Source: DASXSB01 sp036506275
Lineage (GTDB): Bacteria; Methylomirabilota; Methylomirabilia; Rokubacteriales; CSP1-6
NCBI GenBank assembly: GCA_036506275.1
Contig: DASXSB010000111.1
Coordinates: 12,454-76,453 of the forward strand
Direction of reading: 5' to 3'
Length of the DNA stretch: 64,000 bases
This document shows, piece by piece, positions 1 to 7,606 of the stretch (the first letter of the stretch is position 1; each line of letters begins with the position of its first letter). The notes beneath the pieces were generated by a model, which saw only the letters and a list, made by a program, of their open reading frames with translations, was not told the DNA's origin and ran no database searches. The translations under genes and the position numbers were made by a program.

Positions 1-1
1 G

Positions 2-1165
2 GCGCCCGATCCGTACACGATCGTGTTCCGGCTCAAGTGGCCGTCCGCCTCGTTCCTGAACTCGCTCGCGTCGCCGTGGAACTGGATCTACAAGGCGGAC
101 ATCCTGTCCCAGGACATGCGCTGGTACGAGACGCACGTCATGGGGACCGGCCCGTTCATCTTCGTCGAGCACGTGAAGGGCTCGCACTGGGTCGGCAAGA
201 AGAACCCGAACTACTGGGACAAGGGGAAACCGTACCTCGACGGCTATCGCGCCATCTTCATCACCGACTCCGCCGCCCAGGTGGCCGCCGTTCGCGGTGA
301 GCGCGCCATGATCCAGTTCCGCGGCTTCGCGCCCTCCGAGCGCGACAGCCTCGTGCAGGCCCTCGGCAACAAGATCACGGTGCAGGAGAGCCCCTGGAAC
401 TGCCTGATCCTGATCGCCATGAATCACGAGAAGAAACCGTGGGACGACAAGCGCGTGCGGCGTGCCCTCACGCTCGCGCTCGACCGCTATCAGGGCTCGG
501 CCGCCCTCTCCAAGATCGCCATCGTGAAAGAGGTCGGCGGCGTGCAGGTGCCGGGGACGATCTTCGCGACTCCACCCGCGGAGCTCGAGAAGCTCGCCGG
601 CTACTCGCACGACATCAACAAGGCGCGCGCGGAAGCGCGTCGGCTGCTCAAGGAGGCGGGCGTTCCCGACGGGTTCTCGTTCGTCTACAAGAACCGCGGC
701 GTGCCGATGCCGTACGAGCCGGTGGGCGTGTGGCTCATCGATCAATGGCGCCAGATCGGGCTCAACGTGCGGCAGGAAGTGGTCGAGGCGGCCGCCTACT
801 ACGGTCAGGTGCTACGACCGGGGAACTTCGACGTCGCCGCCGACTTCCAGTGCGGCTACACGGTGGAGCCCGACCTCGACCTCTACAAGTTCACCTCCAA
901 GGACAAGAACGCCGCCAACTACAGCCGCTATACCGACGCCGTCCTCGACGAGCTCTACGAGAAGCAGGGGAAGGCAGTGGAGGCCGAGGAGCGGAAGAAG
1001 TACATCCGCGAATTCGAGAAGCGGCTCCTGGACGACGAGGTCCACTACATCTACACGCTCCAGTGGCATCGCATCATCCCGCACAGCTCCAGGGTCAAGG
1101 GGTGGATGATCACGCCCAGCCACTACCTGAACCAGCAGCTCGACGCCGTGTGGCTGTCGGAGTAG
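2..1165 (+). CDS. ABC transporter substrate-binding protein, peptide/nickel family 5 (5'-truncated)
   Basis: C-terminal 387 codons of an extracellular solute-binding protein; the reading frame is open from the window edge, so the true start and signal peptide lie upstream. The middle carries the hallmark helix of family-5 binding proteins (DDKRVRRALTLALDR, immediately after WNCLILIAMN) and an oligopeptide-type lobe followed by the usual GFSFVYK and VGVWLIDQWRQIGL segments. It should capture a peptide, glycoside or nickel complex in the periplasm and hand it to the two permeases that follow at 10 and 43 nt spacing. The transported substrate cannot be told from the sequence. No ATP-binding gene is visible, so the ATPase is either upstream of the window or elsewhere. 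Confidence 0.88.
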   Translation, partial: APDPYTIVFRLKWPSASFLNSLASPWNWIYKADILSQDMRWYETHVMGTGPFIFVEHVKGSHWVGKKNPNYWDKGKPYLDGYRAIFITDSAAQVAAVRGERAMIQFRGFAPSERDSLVQALGNKITVQESPWNCLILIAMNHEKKPWDDKRVRRALTLALDRYQGSAALSKIAIVKEVGGVQVPGTIFATPPAELEKLAGYSHDINKARAEARRLLKEAGVPDGFSFVYKNRGVPMPYEPVGVWLIDQWRQIGLNVRQEVVEAAAYYGQVLRPGNFDVAADFQCGYTVEPDLDLYKFTSKDKNAANYSRYTDAVLDELYEKQGKAVEAEERKKYIREFEKRLLDDEVHYIYTLQWHRIIPHSSRVKGWMITPSHYLNQQLDAVWLSE

Positions 1166-1175
1166 GCGCGCGGGC

Positions 1176-2129
1176 GTGCTGCGCTACATCGTCAAGCGCG
1201 TGCTCCTGATGATCCCGACGCTGATCGGCGTCGCCGTGCTCATCTTCTTCCTCATGCGGGTGGTGCCCGGCGACGTCGTCGAGCTGCGGTTCGCGGGGGA
1301 GAGCGCCTTCGCCTCCAAGGAGAACCTCGCCATCGAGCGTGCGCGCCTGGGCCTCGATCAGCCCTTGTGGAAGCAGTTCGTCACGTGGATGACGGGGATC
1401 ATGCGCTTCGATTTCGGCACGTCGATGTGGACGGGCTCGCCGATCTCGGAAGAGATCCGCCTCCGCTTCGCGCTCAGCCTCCAGCTCAGCATCATGGCCA
1501 CCATCGTGGCCGTGCTCCTCGCCATCCCTCTCGGCGTGCTGGCCGCCCTCAAGCAGGACACGTGGGTGGACTACGCCGTGCGCATCTTCTCCATCGCCGG
1601 GCTCTCCATGCCCTCCTTCTGGCTCGGCATCGTCTTCATCCTCGGGCTCCTCATCGTGTTCAAATGGCTGCCGCCCATGGTGTACACGCCCTTTTGGGTG
1701 AGTCCCGTGCAGAACCTCGCGCAGCTCATCTGGCCCGCCCTCGCCGTCGGGTACCGCTACTCCGCGGTGGCCACCCGCATGACCCGCTCCGCCATGCTCG
1801 AGGTGCTCCGGGAGGACTACATCCGCACCGCCCGCGCGAAAGGCCTCTGGCAGAACCTGATCCTCTCCCGCCACGCGCTCAAGAACGCCATGTTGCCCGT
1901 CCTCACCGTCATCGCCCTCGAGTTCGCGTTCCTCATGGGCGGGCTCGTCGTCACCGAGCAGGTCTTCAACCTCAACGGGCTCGGCATGCTCTTCGTGGAG
2001 TCGGTGGCGCACCGCGACTACACGCTGACGCAGGCGCTCGTCCTCCTCGTCGCCTTCGTCTTCATCTTCGTCAACTTCGCCGTCGATCTCGCGTACGCGT
2101 GGATCGACCCCCGCATCCGGTTCCGATGA
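1176..2129 (+). CDS. ABC transporter permease, DppB/OppB type
   Basis: Inner-membrane permease of a peptide/nickel-type importer, 317 residues, the normal size. It starts with GTG and the typical N-terminus LRYIVKRVLLMIPTLIGV (first membrane helix), followed by a periplasmic loop with the DQPLWKQF segment of the family and about five more hydrophobic helices. The cytoplasmic EAA loop that docks on the ATPase is near residues 210-235 (REDYIRTARAKGL). It pairs with the next permease as a heterodimer and follows the binding protein by 10 nt, so it is co-transcribed. Confidence 0.92.
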   Translation: MLRYIVKRVLLMIPTLIGVAVLIFFLMRVVPGDVVELRFAGESAFASKENLAIERARLGLDQPLWKQFVTWMTGIMRFDFGTSMWTGSPISEEIRLRFALSLQLSIMATIVAVLLAIPLGVLAALKQDTWVDYAVRIFSIAGLSMPSFWLGIVFILGLLIVFKWLPPMVYTPFWVSPVQNLAQLIWPALAVGYRYSAVATRMTRSAMLEVLREDYIRTARAKGLWQNLILSRHALKNAMLPVLTVIALEFAFLMGGLVVTEQVFNLNGLGMLFVESVAHRDYTLTQALVLLVAFVFIFVNFAVDLAYAWIDPRIRFR

Positions 2130-2172
2130 CCGCGCGCGCGCACGGCGGCGCCCGCGGGGAGGTGGAGTCGTC

Positions 2173-3069
2173 ATGGCGGTGACTGCGGATCGCGTGGAGG
2201 CGCTCGGTGTCGAGGAGCGGCGCCGCGGCTGGGTCGACGTCACCTGGGAGTTCTGCCGCAAGCGCCCGCTGGGTGCGATGGGCGCCGCCGTCGTGCTCCT
2301 GAATCTCCTGGTGGCGGTGGCCGCCAACGTCCTCGCTCCCTACGATCCCGTCACCACCGACTACGCCGCCATGCTGGCGGCGCCGTCGCGCGCGCACTGG
2401 CTCGGCACCGACGCCTTCGGGCGCGACGTGCTGTCGCGCATCATCTACGGCTCGCGCACGGCGATGCTGGTCGGGTTTTCGTGCGCGTTCGTGGGCGCCA
2501 CCCTGGGCGCGGTGATCGGCGTCACCAGCGCCTACTTCGGCGGGAAGGTCGACCTCTTCATCCAGCGCTTCATGGACATCTTCCTCGCCTTCCCGCTCAT
2601 CATCCTCGCCCTCGCGGTGGTGGCCATTCTCGGCACCGGGATCAGCAACGTGATCCTCGCCATCACGATTCCGATGATCCCGCGCGCGGCGCTGGTGGCG
2701 CGCTCGAGCGCGCTCGCCATTCGCGAAATGCCGTACATCGATGCCGCCCGCGCGTCCGGGTTCCGCCATCACCGGATCGTGCTGCGCCACATGCTGCCGA
2801 ACGTGATGGCGTCCTACCTCATCATGCTCACGGCGTTCCTCGGCCAGGCCATTCTGCTGGAGGCGTCGCTCTCGTTCCTCGGACTCGGGGTGGCGGAGCC
2901 GGTGGCGGCGTGGGGATTGATGCTCCGCGGCGCCGCCGTGCAGTTCGCGGAATCGGCGCCGTGGATGGCGCTCTTTCCGGGGCTGGCCATCAGCCTCGCC
3001 GTCTTCGCCTTCAACCTGTTCGGGGACTCCCTGCGCGATGCTCTCGACCCGCGTTTGCGGACGCAGTGA
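2173..3069 (+). CDS. ABC transporter permease, DppC/OppC type
   Basis: Second membrane subunit of the same importer, 298 residues. Diagnostic features are the GTDAFGRDVLSRIIYGSRT segment near residue 77, five to six hydrophobic helices, and the EAA loop near residues 187-210 (YIDAARASGFRHHRIVLRHMLPN). The stop codon is followed by a promoter-like region for the ferredoxin gene, so the transporter operon probably ends here without its ATPases, which are often encoded next to the permeases in this family. Confidence 0.92.
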   Translation: MAVTADRVEALGVEERRRGWVDVTWEFCRKRPLGAMGAAVVLLNLLVAVAANVLAPYDPVTTDYAAMLAAPSRAHWLGTDAFGRDVLSRIIYGSRTAMLVGFSCAFVGATLGAVIGVTSAYFGGKVDLFIQRFMDIFLAFPLIILALAVVAILGTGISNVILAITIPMIPRAALVARSSALAIREMPYIDAARASGFRHHRIVLRHMLPNVMASYLIMLTAFLGQAILLEASLSFLGLGVAEPVAAWGLMLRGAAVQFAESAPWMALFPGLAISLAVFAFNLFGDSLRDALDPRLRTQ

Positions 3070-3081
3070 GAGCGCCCGAAC

Positions 3082-3108
3082 TTGACACAATGAGTCGATT
3101 CGTATAGA
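3082..3108 (+). promoter_or_regulatory. Probable sigma-70 promoter for the ferredoxin gene
   Basis: TTGACA (3082-3087) is followed by TATAGA at 3103 (15 nt spacer) or TAGAAA at 3105 (17 nt spacer). It lies just downstream of the permease stop and about 50 nt before the ferredoxin start, which has its own GGGAGG ribosome site. Confidence 0.45.
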
Positions 3109-3158
3109 AATCTGGCTGGTCTGACCGCTCTCGCGGAGTCCACTACCGGGAGGCCCGA

Positions 3159-3425
3159 ATGCCGTACATCATTGCGGAGCCGTGCATCAACGTCAAGGAC
3201 AAGGCGTGTGTCGAGGTCTGCCCGGTGGACTGCATCTACGAGGGGAAGGACCAGCTCTTCATCCATCCCGACGAGTGCATCGACTGCGGGGCGTGCGAGC
3301 CGGTGTGCCCGGTGAAGGCGATCTTCGCCGAGGACGAGACGCCCGATCAGTGGAAGAGCTTCATCGAGCTGAACAAGCAATTCTTCAAGGACAACCCGGG
3401 AGTGCAGCCGGCCACCAAGGCCTGA
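3159..3425 (+). CDS. fdxA: Ferredoxin, 7Fe/8Fe type (FdxA-like)
   Basis: Small soluble electron carrier of 88 residues. The first cluster motif has Cys9, Cys17, Cys21 and Cys25 with the widened CxxxxxxxC spacing seen in Azotobacter FdI-like ferredoxins, where this half carries a [3Fe-4S] cluster. The second half has a regular CxxCxxC...CP motif (Cys40, 43, 46, 50) for a [4Fe-4S] cluster. The VEVCPVDCIYEG and HPDECIDCGACEPVCP stretches are family signatures. It stands alone, with its own promoter, a strong ribosome site (GGGAGG) and a terminator behind it, so its redox partner is not indicated by context. Confidence 0.93.
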   Translation: MPYIIAEPCINVKDKACVEVCPVDCIYEGKDQLFIHPDECIDCGACEPVCPVKAIFAEDETPDQWKSFIELNKQFFKDNPGVQPATKA

Positions 3426-3447
3426 GCAGGACTCGCCGCCGTTCTCC

Positions 3448-3479
3448 AGGGCCCCGCACGCGGGGCCCTTTCCTTTTCT
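3448..3479 (+). terminator. Rho-independent terminator after the ferredoxin gene
   Basis: A perfect inverted repeat (AGGGCCCCGC / GCGGGGCCCT, two-base centre) is followed by a T-rich run (TTTCCTTTTCT). It sits 22 nt after the ferredoxin stop codon and closes that single-gene transcript. Confidence 0.75.
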
Positions 3480-3604
3480 GTGCCCACTCGTATTCGTGCC
3501 CCACTCATCTTTGTGCCCAGTCATCGCGGCACGCCGCCCGCAACGCTGGGCATCACGGGCGGTCGTGTGCGCGCGTTCGCCGCGTAATTTCGGCGCAACC
3601 GGCG

Positions 3605-3620
3605 TGGCACATCGCTTGCC
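3605..3620 (+). promoter_or_regulatory. Sigma-54 (-24/-12) promoter
   Basis: TGGCAC-N5-TTGC, matching the RpoN consensus in both boxes; the GG and GC dinucleotides are exactly 10 nt apart. The predicted transcription start is near 3630, only a few bases before the first ATG of the following small Fis-type gene. Expression should need an enhancer-binding activator; no such site was identified upstream. Confidence 0.65.
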
Positions 3621-3633
3621 CTTTGCGCGCCGC

Positions 3634-3867
3634 ATGCACACCATGACGACCGCCGCCGTCACGCCCGCGTCGCGCCCGATCGGCTATCACGGCGCCGTGT
3701 ACGACTTCAAGCGCCGGCTCATCGAAGCCACTCTCCACCAGGCCCGCGGCAACCGCACGCACGCCGCGCGCGCGCTCGGACTTCAGCGCACGTACCTCCT
3801 GCGCCTGATGCGTGATCTCGCCGTGGCAGCGCCGCCGCCGCCCCCGCGCGGCCGGCGGTCGGCATAG
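3634..3867 (+). CDS. Small Fis-type helix-turn-helix protein
   Basis: A 77-residue protein that is essentially one Fis-family DNA-binding domain (HTH_8): a helix FKRRLIEATLHQARGNRT followed by HAARALGLQRTYLLRLMRDL, and a proline/arginine tail. This domain normally ends sigma-54 enhancer-binding activators or forms the nucleoid protein Fis; here there is no AAA+ or receiver domain. The start is set at the first ATG downstream of the -24/-12 promoter (a second ATG three codons later is equally possible); the frame is open further upstream but that would lie ahead of the promoter. A stand-alone HTH under sigma-54 control could be a local regulator; its targets are unknown. Confidence 0.7.
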   Translation: MHTMTTAAVTPASRPIGYHGAVYDFKRRLIEATLHQARGNRTHAARALGLQRTYLLRLMRDLAVAAPPPPPRGRRSA

Positions 3868-3927
3868 CGCCTCAGAAGCGTGCGCCGCGACGACGGCGGC
3901 CGTGACGCCGTCCCCGCGCGAGCGCGG

Positions 3928-5484
3928 TCAGATCGAGAGCGCCTCCCCGAAGCGGCGATAGCACTCGAGGTGGTCGCCGTACTTCCTGTGGCCGGCCGTG
4001 TGCTTGGCCTGCGCCAGCAGCAGTCGGTCGCGATCGTGGGCGCGCGTCTTGCCGTAGTCCTCGAGCAGCGAGAGACCGAGCTCCTGGTTGTGCGGATCGT
4101 TGCCAACTTCGACGGCGGCGCTGGCGAGCGTCTGGATGAGGGGCGCGCGGTCGTGGCCGCCGGCCAGGTAGGTCGCGGTGAGCGCGACCGCCTCGTCCGC
4201 CCTCAACGCGAGCAACGTCCCTTCGAGCTTCTCGAGGAGCTGACGCGCGGACCATCCCGCGGCGCCGGGCGGTGCCGTCAGCGTCCGCCGTCCGAAATTG
4301 TTGGGCGTGTCCCGCTGATGCTCGGCGGCGTGCTGAATGAAGCTGGCGGCGACGAACAGGAGCTTCAGCCGGTGCGGATGCTGGAACGTGTCGTAGAACC
4401 AGGCCAGCGTGTTGCAGTACTCGTAGCCGTGCTGGGACATCGAGTAGTTGTTGACGTCGCCGGTCTCGAGGATCACCTGCGCGGACGCGATCTGGATGGC
4501 GTCGAGGATCCGCCGCGGCGCCGCGCCGCCCTGGAGCAGCGCCACGATCGACTCGATCACGTTGATCTCGCGCCCGCGCGTGATCACCTCGACCAGCATC
4601 GCCTCCTCGGCCGGCGTGAGGGCGCCTTCCTGCTTCAGGAGCTCGACGTCGCGCCCGTCGAGAACGTTCTGGACGACGTTGCAGCCCATCTCGTAGGTCG
4701 AGTACCAGCGCGGTCCCACCGCGAGGTCGGGCACGCCCGCGTAGAGCACGCTGTGGGCGGTGTCCCAGCCCAGCGCTTCGCCCAGCTCGATGGTGGCACG
4801 GGCGCGGTACGCCTTGTGCCCGGTCGTGTAGGAGCGGTTGTGGAGCATCCGGTCCTGCACGTCGATGAGGCCGGCGAACGCGAGGTGGGCGAGCACGTCA
4901 CGGCGGTGCGGCGGCTCTTTCATCAACCCGAGAAACACGCGGTACGCCGGGAGAACCTCGCCCCGTTGCACCAGCGTGAGCCAGTGATTGAGGCGCTCGC
5001 GGAGCGTCCCTTCCGTGGCGAGCGGCTCCTGATCGGGCCAGTGGATCTGGGGCGCGGGCGGCTCCTGGTTGACGGTGATGTCGTAGAGCCGCGTGTAGTG
5101 GCCGGGCGCCTTGCCGAGGAGCTGGTTCCACGGATCGAGCCCCGTCGGCATGTACCAGACCGTCTGCGCGAGGGGCAGCCATGAGAGCTCGGGTCGCACC
5201 ATCGCCATCAGCGGGAGCCCCACGCGCTCGCTGAGCAGGCAGTGATCGTTGTTGACGAACTTCACGACGCCGTCGTCGAGCCGCTGGTGGTAGGGCACGT
5301 GGGTGTACGGCGCATGAATGCGCACCGTCTCGCGAACGATCTCCGTCGCCGGCCGATCCTGCCTGATGAGTCCGTAGAGCACGTCGCTGGCGCCCTTCTG
5401 GTCGCGCGCGAGGATGCGCTCTTCGAGGCGGGCATAATCGGCGGTGGGAATCGTCCCCGCGCCGCTCGGTGCTGTCGTGGCCAT
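3928..5484 (-). CDS. Conserved protein of unknown function, 518 residues
   Basis: Long, well-formed gene with a good ribosome site (GGTGAGG) before ATG. I do not recognise the family with certainty. It has no signal peptide or membrane helix. It is rich in His, Tyr and Trp and shows several conserved-looking metal-ligand-like clusters: HAPYTHVPYHQRL near residue 58, HNRSYTTGHKAYRA in the middle, and HGYEYCNTLAWFYDTFQHPHR with FIQHAAEHQRDT in the second half. The mostly helical composition with repeated histidines could suit a metal- or haem-binding oxygenase fold such as the questin-oxidase-like proteins, but that is a guess. It is flanked by unrelated genes and transcribed alone. Confidence 0.8.
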   Translation of the reverse strand: MATTAPSGAGTIPTADYARLEERILARDQKGASDVLYGLIRQDRPATEIVRETVRIHAPYTHVPYHQRLDDGVVKFVNNDHCLLSERVGLPLMAMVRPELSWLPLAQTVWYMPTGLDPWNQLLGKAPGHYTRLYDITVNQEPPAPQIHWPDQEPLATEGTLRERLNHWLTLVQRGEVLPAYRVFLGLMKEPPHRRDVLAHLAFAGLIDVQDRMLHNRSYTTGHKAYRARATIELGEALGWDTAHSVLYAGVPDLAVGPRWYSTYEMGCNVVQNVLDGRDVELLKQEGALTPAEEAMLVEVITRGREINVIESIVALLQGGAAPRRILDAIQIASAQVILETGDVNNYSMSQHGYEYCNTLAWFYDTFQHPHRLKLLFVAASFIQHAAEHQRDTPNNFGRRTLTAPPGAAGWSARQLLEKLEGTLLALRADEAVALTATYLAGGHDRAPLIQTLASAAVEVGNDPHNQELGLSLLEDYGKTRAHDRDRLLLAQAKHTAGHRKYGDHLECYRRFGEALSI

Positions 5485-5573
5485 CGCGTCCTCACCTTCC
5501 CCGGACTGCGGTCATCTTGACGTTCCGTCGTCCCCGCGCTGCCATCGCGGGCGACGCGCCCGCGCGCCGGCGT

Positions 5574-6392
5574 TCAGATATCGATGAGGGACGGATTCGG
5601 AATGCGTTGCAGCGATTCCGTCCCGTGCAGCATCGCGCCCGTGGACGCCCACTCGACCGTCCACTGATCGGCACTGACGCCGGTGTGCCAGGCGATGCGC
5701 TCCCGCCACGGCCTTGCGTTGTCGCGGGAGAGCTGATCGCCGCTGCCCATGACGTTGACCTTTTCCGGCAGGTTCGACCCGTAACACTGGAGGGCGTCGC
5801 CGTTTCGGCAGGCCACAGAGGCGTTGCCGGAATGGTGGAGACCCAGCAGATGCCCGACCTCGTGGGCGACCGGGTGCTGCTGCCACCGGTAGCCGAGACT
5901 GGTATCGCCGTGGGTGGTCGGCTCCGTGGCGGTCGACGCCAGCAGCGTGGAGTCGGCGTGGAAGTACGCCGTGGGCTTTGCAACCCGCACCACCCGCAAC
6001 ACCGCGTGGGCGTCCGCGGCGCGATCCACGAGCAAGAGGCGAAGGCCGCAGATCACGTCACGCCGCGTTCCGTCCTTCTCCGGGAACTTGAACCCGTCGT
6101 AGCGGGCGGGCGCGATGAGGAGGAAGGCTTGATCCCACGTCGACACCACCGCTTGGACGAAGTCTTTTTGGAACTGGAGCCAGGCCGCGCGATCCCAGCG
6201 CAGGGCGGGCCGCATGAGGTCGGTGGAGTCGCGGACGGAAAAACGATTCCGACCCCGGGGTGGATTCACTTGCAGGAGCGCGATCTTCAAGATGATCGCG
6301 AGCTCGAAGTAGCGGGGATCGGACGAGGCGAAGGAGGGAATGATCCGCGAGTCGAAGCTCGGGTCCGGCTTGAATTCCTTGTAACTGGCCAC
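5574..6392 (-). CDS. Metzincin-like zinc metallopeptidase
   Basis: A 272-residue protein with the full metzincin zinc site HEVGHLLGLHH (residues 177-187) and, about 35 residues later, a Met-turn-like VNVMGSG. Upstream of the site is an acidic and aromatic pro-region-like half without an obvious signal peptide. The start chosen is GTG because a perfect AGGAGG lies 7 nt before it; earlier in-frame ATG codons have no ribosome site. It is divergent from the LysM/NlpC-like gene, and the two start regions each carry a TATACT box. The substrate is unknown; by analogy with snapalysin- and matrixin-like peptidases it should cut proteins outside the cytoplasm, yet no export signal is seen. Confidence 0.75.
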   Translation of the reverse strand: MASYKEFKPDPSFDSRIIPSFASSDPRYFELAIILKIALLQVNPPRGRNRFSVRDSTDLMRPALRWDRAAWLQFQKDFVQAVVSTWDQAFLLIAPARYDGFKFPEKDGTRRDVICGLRLLLVDRAADAHAVLRVVRVAKPTAYFHADSTLLASTATEPTTHGDTSLGYRWQQHPVAHEVGHLLGLHHSGNASVACRNGDALQCYGSNLPEKVNVMGSGDQLSRDNARPWRERIAWHTGVSADQWTVEWASTGAMLHGTESLQRIPNPSLIDI

Positions 6393-6430
6393 CCGAAAAC
6401 CTCCTGTCAGGGTCGCGCCCGAGGTCAGCG

Positions 6431-6489
6431 AGTATAGCGCGGGCGGCGGGGGCGCGCGTCTTTCGCGCGGCACAAGTTTTGGCTATACT
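6431..6489. promoter_or_regulatory. Divergent promoter region with two TATACT boxes
   Basis: TATACT reads on the minus strand at 6436-6431 (towards the metallopeptidase) and on the plus strand at 6484-6489 (towards the LysM-like gene). No good -35 box is seen for either, so these are weak or activator-dependent candidates. Confidence 0.35.
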
Positions 6490-6527
6490 CCCGCGCGTCG
6501 TCAATCCTGCCCGGCGAGAGCGCACAC

Positions 6528-7529
6528 ATGGAGCCAAGGCGAGTTCCCCCGTCCGACATGTCGAAGGCCGTCTTCCCGCCCGCCACGCCCAACAAGGGCG
6601 AGAAGACGGTGACCGATGGCAAGACGCAGAGTTTCTCGACGTTCGCCACCGAGCTCGGCATTCCCGTCTGGGACCTGATCGAGTTCAACTTTCCCAACTC
6701 GAAGAACAAGCCCGACGTCGTGAACTGGTACCTCTTCAACAAGATGGGATGCCGCGAGACGACCGGCGACGGCTACAACTATCGCTTCACGGCCGGGATG
6801 AAGGTCTACTACCCGACGGCGGCCACCACGCCGGCGCCGGCGCCCGCACCCGCCGTCCCGCCGCCCGCCACGCATCCCTTCCGCCAGGGGTGGACGGCGC
6901 AGAGCATCACCGGCTTCCATCGCCACGTCGAGCAGAAGGCGCTGATCTTCGCCAACACCTACGCGGTGGTGATCGATTGCGCCGACTTCGCGATGCAGTT
7001 GCTGATGGACTACGCGTTCGCGAACTACCTGCCGGTGGGGTTCGAGTACGTCGGCGGCTTGCTGCGGGCGGAAGTGGAATCGATCGTGTCGATCAAGCGC
7101 TTCCGCAACGACGTGAACCAGCGGATCGGCGCTCCCGACCTCTACAACACCAGCTATCATCAGACGACTCGTCTGCCCGGCCTCGACGCCACCAAGACGG
7201 GAGACATCCTGTCGGGCCCCCACCACGTCATCGTGGTCTACAAGTACCCGGCGTCGATCTACGTGCCTCAGGTCAGCAATTATCGCCAGGTGCTGGAGGT
7301 TCTCCAGGGCAACCTCGACATCCAGCTTCCGGGCATCGGCGACCTCGCGACGCGCGTGCAGCACCGGGCCTGGGACCTCAAGCTCGCCGTTGGCTACGTC
7401 AACCTCGGCAACGGCTGGGAGGTGCGGGAGGACGCGGTGAGCACCGTCCAGGCTCTGGTCCAGGAGCACGTGCCCAAGCGGTGGAACTTCTCCTGGTTCA
7501 ACGAGATCTACGGATTCCCGCCCGTGTGA
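6528..7529 (+). CDS. LysM-like / NlpC-P60-like putative cysteine peptidase
   Basis: A 333-residue protein of three parts. Residues about 30-100 resemble a LysM-type module (FATELGIPVWDLIEFNF, then an NWYLF segment). A low-complexity Ala/Pro linker follows near residues 104-122. The C-terminal half has a DCADFAMQLL motif (Asp150-Cys151) and, 80 residues on, SGPHHVIVV (His232-His233), an arrangement like the Cys and His of NlpC/P60-type peptidoglycan hydrolases, although overall similarity is faint. No signal peptide is visible. Together with the divergent metallopeptidase it looks like a pair of effectors or cell-wall enzymes whose export route is not encoded nearby. The first ATG is used; a second ATG ten codons later is an alternative. 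Confidence 0.7.
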   Translation: MEPRRVPPSDMSKAVFPPATPNKGEKTVTDGKTQSFSTFATELGIPVWDLIEFNFPNSKNKPDVVNWYLFNKMGCRETTGDGYNYRFTAGMKVYYPTAATTPAPAPAPAVPPPATHPFRQGWTAQSITGFHRHVEQKALIFANTYAVVIDCADFAMQLLMDYAFANYLPVGFEYVGGLLRAEVESIVSIKRFRNDVNQRIGAPDLYNTSYHQTTRLPGLDATKTGDILSGPHHVIVVYKYPASIYVPQVSNYRQVLEVLQGNLDIQLPGIGDLATRVQHRAWDLKLAVGYVNLGNGWEVREDAVSTVQALVQEHVPKRWNFSWFNEIYGFPPV

Positions 7530-7606
7530 TCGCCCGCTTCGGGTGAGCGTCGCGTCGGCCGTGCGAAGTTGACCTTTCCGCGCCGTGCCGGCAAGCTCTA
7601 CACGGC

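Noticed and set aside
5574..7529. The metzincin and LysM-like genes as part of a contractile injection system cluster
   Set aside because: No tail-tube, sheath, baseplate or AAA+ genes are present within the window.
7569..7606. TTGACC upstream of the thiolase-like gene as a -35 box
   Set aside because: No -10 box at 16-18 nt; the nearest TCTACA is 22 nt away.
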